64,000 bases of DNA from positions 14,409 through 78,408 of the forward strand of contig URJS01000003.1 in NCBI GenBank assembly GCA_900548205.1, given 5' to 3'. The notes below the pieces were generated by a model. The model was given only the letters and a program-made list of their open reading frames with translations, was not told the DNA's origin and ran no database searches. Position numbers and translations under genes: made by a program. Source of the stretch: an uncultured Roseburia sp. (GTDB taxonomy: Bacteria; Bacillota; Clostridia; Lachnospirales; Lachnospiraceae). Below are positions 1 to 8,713 of the stretch, in pieces (position 1 is the first letter of the stretch; each line of letters opens with the position of its first letter).

Positions 1-1
1 G

Positions 2-766
2 CTTCTGTGGATCAAGAATACGAGGGCATGGGTGCTGCTGCGGGGGTTGATGGTGATCCTGCTGTTTGTGCTGCTTGCTGCAGTTTTCCAGATGAATACG
101 ATCATCTGGATCGCCAAGAATACCCTCAATATTCTTTTGATCGCCCTTGTCATTATTTTCCAGCCGGAAATGCGCAAGGCGCTTGAGAATCTGGGGCGTA
201 AGAATATTCTCGCGTCCTTGCTTCCGTTTGATTTTTCAAAAGGGGAGACTGCGAAGTTTTCCGATCGCACGATCACGGAGATGGCGAAGGCGTGCTATGA
301 GATGGGAAAGGTCAAGACCGGAGCGCTGATCGTCGTTGAGGACAATATCGTCCTGTCGGAGTATGAAAGGACAGGGATCGCGGTGGACGGAGTGGTGAGC
401 AGTCAGCTTCTGATCAATATTTTTGAGAAGAATACGCCGCTGCACGACGGCGCGGTTATTGTGCGGGGCGACCGTATCGTTGCGGCAACCTGTTATCTGC
501 CGCTGACAGATTCGCTGACGATCAGCAAGGATCTGGGTACAAGACACCGTGCGGCGGTCGGTATCAGTGAGGTGAGTGATTCGCTGACGATCGTTGTGTC
601 CGAGGAGACGGGAAGAGTGTCGATCGCCTTAGGCGGAGAGCTTTACCGGAATGTAGATGCAGACTTTTTAAAGAATAAGCTTGCATATTTGCAGCACCGC
701 AAGCAGCAGGCTTCTAAAATTGAATTATTGAAAAGGAGGCTGAAGCATGTTAAAGAAGCTCGGTAA
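2..766 (+). CDS. cdaA: Diadenylate cyclase CdaA (5' end cut by window edge)
   Basis: Membrane-bound enzyme that condenses two ATP into cyclic di-AMP, which controls potassium and osmolyte balance and wall integrity. The reading frame is open to the left edge, and codons before the first possible GTG start (32) already encode family sequence (LLWIKNTRAW), so the gene begins outside the window. Visible are the last hydrophobic segments, the linker FQPEMRKALE, and the DAC catalytic domain with LHDGAVIV and the TRHRAA signature that binds ATP. The frame ends 20 bases inside cdaR, the normal Firmicutes arrangement, in which CdaR binds and tunes CdaA. Identification is secure; only the N-terminus is missing. 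Confidence 0.95.
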   Translation, partial: LLWIKNTRAWVLLRGLMVILLFVLLAAVFQMNTIIWIAKNTLNILLIALVIIFQPEMRKALENLGRKNILASLLPFDFSKGETAKFSDRTITEMAKACYEMGKVKTGALIVVEDNIVLSEYERTGIAVDGVVSSQLLINIFEKNTPLHDGAVIVRGDRIVAATCYLPLTDSLTISKDLGTRHRAAVGISEVSDSLTIVVSEETGRVSIALGGELYRNVDADFLKNKLAYLQHRKQQASKIELLKRRLKHVKEAR

Positions 767-2132
767 AAGAATCACAAACAATTTTGGCCTCAAGCTGCTG
801 GCGGCTCTGTTTGCGATTGTGCTATGGGTTGCGGTGATCAATATTGATGATCCTACGATCATACTTCCTTTTACGACGAGCGTCACTGCGGAGAACACAA
901 GCTATCTGACAGCGCAGAATAAATATTTTGAGGTGCTGGACGGGAAGAATACCGTGACTTTTAATGCGTCCGCAGAGCGCAGTATTCTGACGGAAATGTC
1001 GAACTCTGATTTTTCGGCGACTGCCGATATGGAAAAGATTGAATATAATGAAGATACAGGGAATTACCGCGTGCCGGTCACGATCACACCGAAGCGGTAT
1101 AATAATAAGGTGACGGTGACGTCTAAGCAGCTTTATCTGGAGGTTTCGCTTGAGGATTTGGGAACGAGCCAGAAGGTGATCACACCGGTGACAAAGGGCA
1201 CGGTGGCAGATGGCTGCGCGCTCGGTACGCTTGAGATCGTAGGTTCCAATCTGCTGAAGGTTTCAGGACCCGCCTCTATCATCAGCCAGATCGATACGGC
1301 GGTAGCTGCGATCAATGTGGACGGTGTTTCGACGGATGTGACAGACAGCGTAGTTCCGGTGCTCTATGATGCGGAGGGGAACGTGATCGATACGACAAGG
1401 CTGAAGCTGAGCCTTAGTACCGTCACGGTATCGGCGCAGGTTTTGAGCACAAAGGATGTGGCGCTTAGCTTTGAGACGATGGGAAAACCGGCAGACGGTT
1501 ATATGCTTACGGGAATCGAGTATCCGCTCGAGACGGTGCGCATCAAGGGAGAGAGCGCGATACTCAACACAGTAAACAAGATTTCAATTCCGAAGGAGGT
1601 CTTAGAGGTAACGGATATTACAGAGGACCTTGTGCGGACGGTGGATATCACTTCTTATCTGCCGGAGGGAACGGCGCTTGTGCTTGCGTCTGATGCAAAG
1701 GTAGAGGTTACGGTAAAGGTGGAGCCGGTGGTAAAAGAGATCTTTGAGGTGCCGACTGCCAATCTGTCTGTGAATAACTTAAGAGAGGGATACCGTCTTG
1801 AATTTGAGGAGGATGTCGTTCCGGTTGAGATCAGCGGTCCTCTAAGCATCATTTCTGATCTTGAGGCGAAGGATATTAAGGGGACGGTAAATGCAAACGG
1901 AACAGGCGCGGGAAGACATCAGATGACGGTTGATCTGACGCTGGAAAAGTATTGCTGGCTGACGGAGACGATCAAGGTGCCGGCGCAGATCACCGGAAAT
2001 GACGGAACAAATGCAGAGGAAACGCCGCAGAACCACCAGGGAGCACAAGGTGGCGAAGCAGGAGCGGGGCGTGACGTAGCTGCGCCGACGGAGACGGCAA
2101 ATGATTCTGCGGCAGGAACGACGGCGATGTAA
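747..2132 (+). CDS. cdaR: CdaA regulatory protein CdaR (YbbR domains)
   Basis: Predicted membrane-anchored extracytoplasmic regulator of the cyclase encoded just upstream. The 461-residue protein has one N-terminal membrane segment (about residues 15-33, FGLKLLAALFAIVLWVAVI) followed by four consecutive beta-rich YbbR-type repeats; phrases such as VSGPASIISQI and ISGPLSIISDL mark equivalent repeat positions. The last 40 residues are a low-complexity tail rich in Ala, Gly, Glu and Thr, probably disordered. It starts inside the end of cdaA with an AGGAGG site (about 734-739), so the two are translationally coupled. In related bacteria CdaR modulates CdaA and the third gene, glmM, also interacts with the cyclase; that is family knowledge, not visible here. 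Confidence 0.92.
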   Translation: MLKKLGKRITNNFGLKLLAALFAIVLWVAVINIDDPTIILPFTTSVTAENTSYLTAQNKYFEVLDGKNTVTFNASAERSILTEMSNSDFSATADMEKIEYNEDTGNYRVPVTITPKRYNNKVTVTSKQLYLEVSLEDLGTSQKVITPVTKGTVADGCALGTLEIVGSNLLKVSGPASIISQIDTAVAAINVDGVSTDVTDSVVPVLYDAEGNVIDTTRLKLSLSTVTVSAQVLSTKDVALSFETMGKPADGYMLTGIEYPLETVRIKGESAILNTVNKISIPKEVLEVTDITEDLVRTVDITSYLPEGTALVLASDAKVEVTVKVEPVVKEIFEVPTANLSVNNLREGYRLEFEEDVVPVEISGPLSIISDLEAKDIKGTVNANGTGAGRHQMTVDLTLEKYCWLTETIKVPAQITGNDGTNAEETPQNHQGAQGGEAGAGRDVAAPTETANDSAAGTTAM

Positions 2133-2164
2133 AATAAAAACCGGATAGGATGGAGGAAAAATAA

Positions 2165-3514
2165 ATGGCTAGAATGTTTGGTACAGACGGAGTACGCGGA
2201 GTGGCAGGCTCTGAGCTTACGATAGAACTTGCGACAAAGCTTGGGCAGGCAGGCGCTTATGTGCTGACAAGGGAGCAGGAGCACCAGCCGACGATCATTG
2301 TCGGATGTGACACAAGAATTTCAGGGGGGATGCTTGCAAGCGCGCTGATGGCCGGAATCTGTTCGGTCGGTGCAAATGCGATTTTTGTTGGCGTGATGCC
2401 GACGCCGGCAATCGCCTACCTGACGAGAAAGCATAAGGTGGATGCCGGTGTTGTGATCTCTGCATCCCATAATCCGATGGAGTTTAACGGAATCAAATTT
2501 TTTAACGGGGCAGGCTATAAGCTGCCGGACGCCATGGAGGACGAAATCGAGGCGCTGATCCGCAATGAGATGAAGGATGTGGTGCTGCCGACAGGCTCCG
2601 GCGTCGGGAAGATTGAGTACCGTTTTGATCTGAAGGATGAATATGTGGAATTTATCAAAAAATGTGTGCCGGTCGATCTGACGGGCAAGAAGATCGTGAT
2701 CGACTGCGCGGAGGGGGCTTCCTATTACACCTCTGTGAAGGCGCTTACAGATCTTGGCGCGGAACTTGTTGCGATCCACACAAAACCGGATGGTACCAAT
2801 ATCAATGCGAATTGCGGTTCGACACATATGGATGAGCTGAAGGCGCGTGTCGTTTATGAGAAGGCGGATATTGGCATTGCATTTGACGGAGACGCGGATC
2901 GGATGCTGGCGGTGGATGAGCACGGCGAGCTGATCGACGGAGATCAGATCATGGCGATCTGCGGTCTTTATATGAAGCAGCAGGGAACCTTAAAGAATGA
3001 TACGATGGTCGTGACGGTCATGACAAATCTCGGGTTTACGCTGATGGGGCAGCGTGAGCAGATCCATATTGAAAAGACGAAGGTCGGAGATCGTTATGTG
3101 CTGGAATGTATGCTGGAGAATGGTTATAATCTCGGCGGCGAGCAATCCGGTCATGTCATTTTCCTAGATGATAACACGACAGGCGACGGACTGTTAAGCG
3201 CATTGCACTTATTGGAGGTGCTGGTAAAGACGGGAAAGCCGTTGTCAGAGCTGGCTTCGGTGATGGAGGTACTGCCGCAGGCGCTTGTGAACGCGAAGGT
3301 GCCCAATCATAAGAAGGAAAGCTTTTTGGAGTATCAGGAGATTGCAGATGCGATTGCCTGTGTGGAAAAGAAGTTTAACGGAGAGGGCAGAGTGTTGATC
3401 CGCCCGTCCGGCACAGAGCCGCTTGTGCGTGTGATGATCGAGGGAAAAGAGCAGAGCGTGATCGAGGAAGAAGCAAAAAAGCTGGCGGAGCTGATCACAA
3501 GGAGTATGCTGTAG
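2165..3514 (+). CDS. glmM: Phosphoglucosamine mutase GlmM
   Basis: Converts glucosamine-6-phosphate to glucosamine-1-phosphate, the committed step to UDP-GlcNAc for peptidoglycan and other wall glycans. The 449-residue length is normal for GlmM. Visible: N-terminal FGTDGVRG, the catalytic phosphoserine loop ISASHNP (Ser about 101), the metal-binding DGDADR loop, the sugar-binding GGEQSGH and the C-terminal phosphate-binding [16 protein letters not shown] at 2151-2155 sets the ATG. It follows cdaR by 32 bases in the conserved cdaA-cdaR-glmM operon. No terminator is seen before the HPr gene, so precursor supply and the downstream glycan genes may be linked. Confidence 0.97.
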   Translation: MARMFGTDGVRGVAGSELTIELATKLGQAGAYVLTREQEHQPTIIVGCDTRISGGMLASALMAGICSVGANAIFVGVMPTPAIAYLTRKHKVDAGVVISASHNPMEFNGIKFFNGAGYKLPDAMEDEIEALIRNEMKDVVLPTGSGVGKIEYRFDLKDEYVEFIKKCVPVDLTGKKIVIDCAEGASYYTSVKALTDLGAELVAIHTKPDGTNINANCGSTHMDELKARVVYEKADIGIAFDGDADRMLAVDEHGELIDGDQIMAICGLYMKQQGTLKNDTMVVTVMTNLGFTLMGQREQIHIEKTKVGDRYVLECMLENGYNLGGEQSGHVIFLDDNTTGDGLLSALHLLEVLVKTGKPLSELASVMEVLPQALVNAKVPNHKKESFLEYQEIADAIACVEKKFNGEGRVLIRPSGTEPLVRVMIEGKEQSVIEEEAKKLAELITRSML

Positions 3515-3579
3515 AGAACAAAGGGGCGCACAGGGCTTTTTGTGTGGTTATAAGACAGAGACGAAAGGGAGAAGAAGCT

Positions 3580-3843
3580 ATGGTTAGTCAGAAGGTTCAG
3601 ATTAAGAATCCGACCGGACTGCATTTAAGACCGGCGGGTATTTTGTGTAAGGAAGCCATGCAGTTTAAGGCGCATATTATTTTCCATTATGGGGAAAATA
3701 CAGCGAACGCCAAGAGCGTTTTAAGCGTGCTTGGCGCATGTATTAAGGCGGGCGACGAGATTGAGCTGGTGTGTGACGGAGAGGATGAGACGGAAGCGCT
3801 TACGGCGCTTGTGTCAGCCATCGAGGGAGGTCTCGGGGAATAA
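3580..3843 (+). CDS. ptsH: HPr phosphocarrier protein
   Basis: Small cytosolic phosphocarrier of the sugar phosphotransferase system and, when phosphorylated on Ser46, a co-effector of carbon catabolite control. With the ATG at 3580 the protein has 87 residues, the family size. His15 lies in NPTGLHLRPAG and Ser46 in NAKSVLSVLGA, so both regulatory sites are intact. The frame stays open upstream to a GTG at 3544, but the added residues are not HPr-like and an AGGGAG site sits at about 3566-3571, favouring 3580. It lies alone, without ptsI or hprK, between glmM and the rhamnose genes. It could be a catabolite-repression HPr (Crh) paralogue, but the intact His15 favours true HPr. Confidence 0.93.
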   Translation: MVSQKVQIKNPTGLHLRPAGILCKEAMQFKAHIIFHYGENTANAKSVLSVLGACIKAGDEIELVCDGEDETEALTALVSAIEGGLGE

Positions 3844-3864
3844 GTATATGAGAGGATTTTCATT

Positions 3865-4749
3865 ATGAAAAAGATTTTGGTGACAGGCTGCAACGGACAG
3901 CTCGGTCGAGCGATCCGTGCAGAATATGACGGGAAAGCGGTAGAGTTTATCAACACGGACGTCATGGAGGCTGAGGGCGTGAGGGCGCTTGATATTGCAG
4001 ATATTGACGCAGTGCTTGGACTTGTGGAGACGGCAAAGCCGGATGTCATCATAAATTGTGCGGCGCATACAAATGTGGATGCGTGCGAGAAGGAGTGGGA
4101 TGCGGCGTACCGCATCAACGCGATCGGACCGCGAAATTTAAGTATCGCGGCGGCGAAGGTTGGCGCGAAGCTGATCCATGTGTCGACCGATTATGTATTT
4201 GAAGGAAACGGAACGAAGCCTTATACAGAGTTTGATCTGCCAAATCCGGTCAGCGCCTATGGAAAGACAAAGCTTGAGGGAGAGCGGTTTGTGCAGGCGT
4301 TTGCTCAGCGGTATTTTATTTTTCGGACGGCGTGGCTGTACGGAGACGGAAAGAACTTTGTAAAAACAATGCTGCGCCTTTCGGAAAACCATGAGGAGGT
4401 CAGCGTTGTGTGCGATCAGAAGGGGTCACCTACAAGCGCAAAGGAGCTGGCACGCGCCATTTGTCATTTTGAACCGACAGAGAATTATGGTGTGTTTCAC
4501 GCTACCTGTGAGGGAGACACGAACTGGGCGGCGTTCGCGGAGGAGATTTTTGCGCGGGCGGGTGTACAGACACGGGTACGCCATGTGACAAGTGAGGAGT
4601 ATGCGCGTATGAATCCGGCGTCTGCAGAGCGTCCGGCATATTCGATTTTGGATAATTATATGATGCGCCTGACAGATGGCTATCGGATGGCAGACTGGCG
4701 GAGTGCGTTGGATGAGTATATGAAAACATTGGAGAATATTGGAGCATAA
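3865..4749 (+). CDS. rfbD: dTDP-4-dehydrorhamnose reductase
   Basis: Last enzyme of dTDP-L-rhamnose synthesis, reducing dTDP-4-dehydro-L-rhamnose with NAD(P)H. The 294-residue protein has the Rossmann start VTGCNGQLGRAI, the RmlD phrases NCAAHTNVDACE and HVSTDYVFEG, and the catalytic YGKTK (Tyr about 132, Lys 136). The C-terminal substrate lobe is complete. It is separated from its three partner genes by two membrane-glycosylation genes, an uncommon but functional split of the rml set. It begins 21 bases after the HPr gene with a GAGAGG site, so it may be carried on the same transcript. Confidence 0.96.
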   Translation: MKKILVTGCNGQLGRAIRAEYDGKAVEFINTDVMEAEGVRALDIADIDAVLGLVETAKPDVIINCAAHTNVDACEKEWDAAYRINAIGPRNLSIAAAKVGAKLIHVSTDYVFEGNGTKPYTEFDLPNPVSAYGKTKLEGERFVQAFAQRYFIFRTAWLYGDGKNFVKTMLRLSENHEEVSVVCDQKGSPTSAKELARAICHFEPTENYGVFHATCEGDTNWAAFAEEIFARAGVQTRVRHVTSEEYARMNPASAERPAYSILDNYMMRLTDGYRMADWRSALDEYMKTLENIGA

Positions 4750-4752
4750 GAT

Positions 4753-6408
4753 ATGGAAAAGCCAAAGCAGAGGAGCGCTGTGATAAGAGAGGAGATACGG
4801 AATTATGGGAAGCAATACGGGATGCTGCTCTTAGTATCTCTGGCAGCAGCTGTCCTTTGCTATGGCTTTCTTGTTTTTTCCGGGACGATCCGTATTGATA
4901 CGGAGGAGCTGATGAACCATCCGGGTTCAAAGCTAGGCTGGCTCTCGATCGGTCGCTTCGGACTTGCCTTTTTAAAGGATATGCTGGGATTGCAGACGCA
5001 TCATATGGTCTGGAGCGGTCTGCTGTTCTTTTTGTTTTTCTGGCTTGGAGCAAATCTGCTGACCTTTGGCATTTATCATTTCTCCGGTGGAAAGCCTTAT
5101 TCGTATTGGATTTTTCTGCTGCTTTACAGTACGTCAAATATCTGGAGCTATCAGGTTTATTTTTCGGTCCAGCAGGCGGAGGTGGCATGTGCGATGCTGC
5201 TGCTTGTGTTGGCAGCGTTTTTATCGGTACAGGCGGTATTTGAGAAAAGGGGAGCTGCTTGCATCTGGCGGCTTTTGGTATCCTTTGTCCTGCTTGTGCT
5301 GGGGCTTGGCGCATATCAGGCGCTGGCGGTCTATTACATTGCGGCGTGTCTGATCTTTTTTCTGGTTTGGATCATGCGGGAGACAGGGAGTAAACAGGAG
5401 GAAAGGTGCGGACGTCTGCTTTTGCGCTGTCTAGGTTTCGTCTTGTTTTTTGCCTGCGCATATGCGGCTTATGCCGCTATCGCAGACGCATGGTTTATGG
5501 CAGGGGCAGATTATATGAATGCGCAGTCGGGATGGGGCAGATACCCGGTGACTGACTGCATCAAAAACGTACTGCGCACGGCGAAAAACCTGCTGTTTGC
5601 GGTCGGTCCGCGCAACTTTTCTTTTTATCCTGCGGCAGTTTTATTTACGGCGGTGTGGCTTGTGAGAATGTTCGCGGGCGTATATGGAAGGCAAGGCGGC
5701 AGACGTTTTGTGCTGTGGCTTCTGGCGCTGGCCGCATTGCTGGCATCTCCGCTTTTTATGACGCTTTATATGGGAGAAATGCTGGTGACACGCGCGCAGT
5801 TTGCACTGCCGCTTGCAGCGGCGTTTCTTGGTATGTATGCGATAGACGGGCTGTCAGAATGTCGCAAAAGCGGTGAAAAAGCGGCAGTGCGCCAAAGAGC
5901 AGCGTGCTTTGGTGTGTGGGCGAGAAGGCTTGGCATCGTCTGTGTGTCTGTCGTGCTGCTTGGGCAGTGCACCTATGACCTGCGGCTTGCCTATACGGAT
6001 CAGGTGCGGTTTGAAGATGATGCGGCAAAGACGAAGCAGCTTCTTACTTTGCTTGCGGAGGCAAACGGAGGGACGCTGCCGACACAGCCAATCGCGTTTG
6101 TCGGCTATCAGCAGGCGGAGCTGCCGAAATGGTGCAGGCGGACGGAGATGTATGGCTGGTCGTTTTACGAGTGGGATTATGACAGTAAAAGACCTGCGGG
6201 AGCAACGCACCGCATTACAGGCTTTATTCAGGCGTATACCGGAGTGGTGTTGGAGGAGGCCGTCACAGAGGAGCAGCTTCTCGCTGCGGCGCAGCTGGCG
6301 CAGCCGCTTTCGGATTTTCCGGCAGACGGCTGTATTGCGGTGACAGACGAGCTTGTCGTGGTGCGGCTGTCTGCACAGGAAGAACCGCCGGCAACTGACT
6401 GGTGGTAG
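4753..6408 (+). CDS. GtrII-type membrane glucosyltransferase
   Basis: Polytopic protein of 551 residues with about ten hydrophobic segments, of the GtrII glucosyltransferase kind (GT-C-like fold). Such enzymes take a sugar from a lipid-phosphate carrier on the outer face of the membrane and attach it as a side branch to a glycan. Typical features: an acidic first extracellular loop (TIRIDTEELMNHP), the following GRFGLAFLKD, and a soluble C-terminal part from about residue 430. It begins 3 bases after rfbD and is followed 12 bases later by a lipid-phosphate sugar synthase, its likely donor-making partner. No GtrA-type small flippase lies nearby. The sugar transferred cannot be read from sequence; decoration of a rhamnose-containing polymer is inferred from position. 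Confidence 0.8.
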   Translation: MEKPKQRSAVIREEIRNYGKQYGMLLLVSLAAAVLCYGFLVFSGTIRIDTEELMNHPGSKLGWLSIGRFGLAFLKDMLGLQTHHMVWSGLLFFLFFWLGANLLTFGIYHFSGGKPYSYWIFLLLYSTSNIWSYQVYFSVQQAEVACAMLLLVLAAFLSVQAVFEKRGAACIWRLLVSFVLLVLGLGAYQALAVYYIAACLIFFLVWIMRETGSKQEERCGRLLLRCLGFVLFFACAYAAYAAIADAWFMAGADYMNAQSGWGRYPVTDCIKNVLRTAKNLLFAVGPRNFSFYPAAVLFTAVWLVRMFAGVYGRQGGRRFVLWLLALAALLASPLFMTLYMGEMLVTRAQFALPLAAAFLGMYAIDGLSECRKSGEKAAVRQRAACFGVWARRLGIVCVSVVLLGQCTYDLRLAYTDQVRFEDDAAKTKQLLTLLAEANGGTLPTQPIAFVGYQQAELPKWCRRTEMYGWSFYEWDYDSKRPAGATHRITGFIQAYTGVVLEEAVTEEQLLAAAQLAQPLSDFPADGCIAVTDELVVVRLSAQEEPPATDWW

Positions 6409-6420
6409 GAGGAAATAGGG

Positions 6421-7383
6421 ATGAAGAAAATCACGGTGATTGTGCCATGCTACAATGAGGAACAGGCGCTCCATTATTTTTATGAGGAGATGGAGCGGAT
6501 TGCGGCGCAGATGCCGGAAAATACGTTTGAATATGTGTTCGTGGACGACGGATCAAGGGATGGGACGCTTGGCTGTATGCGTGAGCTTCGCAAAAAGGAC
6601 AGGCGTGTGAAGTATGTGTCCTTTTCCCGCAATTTCGGGAAGGAGGCGGCGATTTACGCGGGGCTTACACATGCGACAGGCGATTATGTGGCGATCATGG
6701 ACGCCGACTTACAGGATCCACCCTCGCTGCTGCCGGAAATGTACCGCGCGGTGACGGAGGAGGGATATGATTCTGCGGCGACAAGGAGAGTGACAAGGAA
6801 GGGCGAGCCGCCGATCCGCTCCTTTTTTGCGCGCTGCTTTTACCGGATGATGAACCGTATCAGTGATGTGGAGCTGATGGACGGGGCAAGGGATTACCGT
6901 CTGATGAGCCGGCAATATGTAGACGCGCTCCTAAGCCTTCAGGAGTACAACCGTTTTTCTAAGGGGCTGTTCGGATGGGTCGGTTTCCGCACAAAGTGGA
7001 TTGAGTTTGAAAATGTGGAGCGTGTCGCAGGGGAGACAAAATGGTCCTTCTGGAAGCTGTTTAAATATTCGCTCGACGGCATTGTCGCGTTTTCCTCAAC
7101 GCCGCTTTATATTTCCTCTGTGCTTGGCGCGGGGATGTGCGGGGTGGCAGTGCTGGCGATTTTATTTATCGTCATAAGGCAGCTGCTGTTTGGGGGGTCT
7201 GCCTACGGCTGGCCCTCGATGGCGTGTATCGTGATACTGATCGGCGGTTTACAGCTGCTTTGCATCGGGATTCTCGGTCTTTATCTATCAAAGGCATATC
7301 TGGAGGTCAAGAACCGTCCGGTCTATATCGCAAAGGAGACGGCGACTGACGAGGAGGAGCGGGACGGCGAAAAGTTGTCTTAA
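6421..7383 (+). CDS. GtrB-like undecaprenyl-phosphate sugar synthase (GT2)
   Basis: GT2-family enzyme of 320 residues that most likely moves a sugar from a nucleotide donor onto undecaprenyl phosphate. The N-terminal catalytic domain has VPCYNEE, VDDGSRDGT and the metal/donor motif DADLQDPP; two C-terminal hydrophobic segments (about 225-255 and 260-290) match the GtrB/DPM1 layout. It starts 12 bases after the GtrII-type gene behind an AGGAGG site, so the pair probably forms one side-chain glucosylation unit: this protein charges the lipid and GtrII transfers outside. The sugar could be glucose or another hexose. Two similar synthases occur at 47520 and 62537. Confidence 0.87.
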   Translation: MKKITVIVPCYNEEQALHYFYEEMERIAAQMPENTFEYVFVDDGSRDGTLGCMRELRKKDRRVKYVSFSRNFGKEAAIYAGLTHATGDYVAIMDADLQDPPSLLPEMYRAVTEEGYDSAATRRVTRKGEPPIRSFFARCFYRMMNRISDVELMDGARDYRLMSRQYVDALLSLQEYNRFSKGLFGWVGFRTKWIEFENVERVAGETKWSFWKLFKYSLDGIVAFSSTPLYISSVLGAGMCGVAVLAILFIVIRQLLFGGSAYGWPSMACIVILIGGLQLLCIGILGLYLSKAYLEVKNRPVYIAKETATDEEERDGEKLS

Positions 7384-7385
7384 AC

Positions 7386-7414
7386 TTGTGTTAGCGGAAA
7401 ATATGTGATAAAAT
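7386..7414 (+). promoter_or_regulatory. Promoter of rfbB
   Basis: TTGTGT (7386-7391) and TAAAAT (7409-7414) are 17 bases apart, and the -10 is preceded by TG one base upstream (extended -10). It lies in the 97-base gap before rfbB, directly after the stop of the preceding gene, and would give a leader of about 60 bases. Confidence 0.55.
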
Positions 7415-7429
7415 CATAATCATTATCAC
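7405..7429. promoter_or_regulatory. Dyad overlapping the rfbB -10 region
   Basis: The arms GTGATAA and TTATCAC are perfect inverted repeats separated by 11 bases. The left arm overlaps the predicted -10 element and the right arm covers the start of the transcript, where a repressor would bind. No regulator gene is nearby; the operator role is inferred from placement alone. Confidence 0.4.
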
Positions 7430-7480
7430 GGAATCTGGTTGTAATTGGCAGAAAATATGCGAGCTGGAAAGGGAAAAGCT

Positions 7481-8563
7481 ATGAGAACTTATTTGGTGAC
7501 GGGAGGAGCCGGCTTTATCGGTTCCAATTATATTCATTATATGTTCCGTAAGTACGGAGATGAGATTCGCATCATTAATGTGGATGCGCTCACCTATGCC
7601 GGAAATCTGGAGAATTTAAAGGATGTGGAGGCTAGAGAAAACTATACGTTTGTGAAAGCGGATATTACGGATAAAGAGGCGATGGAGCGGATTTTTGCAG
7701 AGAATGAGATTGACCGTGTCGTGCATTTTGCCGCGGAAAGCCATGTGGACCGCAGCATTAAGAATCCTGAGGTGTTTGTTAAGACAAATGTTCTCGGAAC
7801 TGCCGTGATGTTAAATTGTGCAAAAGCGGCATGGGAGCAGCCGGACGGTACATTTGCTGCGGACAAGAAGTTTCTTCATGTGTCGACGGACGAGGTCTAT
7901 GGATCCCTGGAGGAGGACGGCACTTATTTTTATGAGACGACGCCGTATGCGCCGCACAGCCCTTACTCTGCGAGCAAGGCGTCCTCGGACATGCTGGTAA
8001 AGGCGTATATTGATACCTACAAGTTCCCGGCGAATATTACGAACTGCTCCAATAATTACGGACCGTATCAGTTCCCGGAGAAGCTGATCCCGCTGATCAT
8101 CAACAATGCGCTTTTGGGAAAGAAGCTTCCGGTTTACGGAGACGGCAGGAATGTCCGCGACTGGCTTTATGTGGATGACCATGCAAAGGGGATCGACATG
8201 GTGCAGGAGAAGGGACGATTGGGCGAGACATATAATATCGGCGGACACAATGAGAAGCAGAACATTGAGATCGTCAATATCATCATAGAGACGCTGCAGG
8301 AGATGCTTCCGGCAGACGATCCGCGCAGGGCGCTGGTGAGCAAGGATCTGATCACCTATGTGGAGGACAGAAAAGGGCATGACAGACGTTATGCGATCGC
8401 TCCTGATAAGATTAAGGCGGAGATTGGCTGGGAGCCTGAGACGATGTTTGCGGAGGGGATCCGAAAGACCATTGCGTGGTTTTTTGAACACGAGGACTGG
8501 ATGAAAAATGTGACAAGCGGCGATTACCAGAAGTATTATGAGGAGATGTATCGGGACAGATAA
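7481..8563 (+). CDS. rfbB: dTDP-glucose 4,6-dehydratase
   Basis: Second enzyme of dTDP-L-rhamnose synthesis, making dTDP-4-keto-6-deoxyglucose with a tightly bound NAD. From the ATG at 7481 the protein has 360 residues; that codon has a GAAAGGGA site just upstream and opens directly into the family start MRTYLVTGGAGFIGSN. Further marks are HVSTDEVYGSL and the catalytic YSASKASSD. The C-terminal region with RDWLYVDDHAKG and GHDRRYA is complete. A frame extension upstream to 7445 adds only non-family residues. The gene has its own promoter and terminator, so it may be transcribed alone, apart from rfbA and rfbC. Confidence 0.97.
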   Translation: MRTYLVTGGAGFIGSNYIHYMFRKYGDEIRIINVDALTYAGNLENLKDVEARENYTFVKADITDKEAMERIFAENEIDRVVHFAAESHVDRSIKNPEVFVKTNVLGTAVMLNCAKAAWEQPDGTFAADKKFLHVSTDEVYGSLEEDGTYFYETTPYAPHSPYSASKASSDMLVKAYIDTYKFPANITNCSNNYGPYQFPEKLIPLIINNALLGKKLPVYGDGRNVRDWLYVDDHAKGIDMVQEKGRLGETYNIGGHNEKQNIEIVNIIIETLQEMLPADDPRRALVSKDLITYVEDRKGHDRRYAIAPDKIKAEIGWEPETMFAEGIRKTIAWFFEHEDWMKNVTSGDYQKYYEEMYRDR

Positions 8564-8575
8564 GAGAGGCACACA

Positions 8576-8613
8576 GCAGTACCGCCATTTGGCGATACTG
8601 CTTGTTTGCGTTA
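8576..8613 (+). terminator. Probable intrinsic terminator after rfbB
   Basis: GCAGTACCGCC and GGCGATACTGC (8576-8586 and 8591-8601) form an 11-bp stem with a single mismatch and an ATTT loop, followed by TTGTTTGCGTT. The U-tract is imperfect, so termination may be partial. It lies just after the rfbB stop. Confidence 0.55.
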
Positions 8614-8649
8614 ATATAAGGGCAGTGTGCCGGGAATTTTAAGAAAAAA

Positions 8650-8693
8650 TTAACCGCAGATAAATGGAAATATTAAGATAAATGCCATATATT
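8650..8693 (+). promoter_or_regulatory. Possible promoter region of rfbA-rfbC operon
   Basis: In the 150-base gap after the rfbB terminator two weak sigma-A arrangements are visible: TGGAAA (8665-8670) with TATATT (8688-8693) at 17 bases, and TTAACC (8650-8655) with TAAGAT (8674-8679) at 18 bases. A promoter is expected here because a terminator precedes and a long co-directional gene run follows; which pair is used cannot be decided by eye. Confidence 0.35.
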
Positions 8694-8713
8694 GTTAAAA
8701 TTGGAGGAACATT

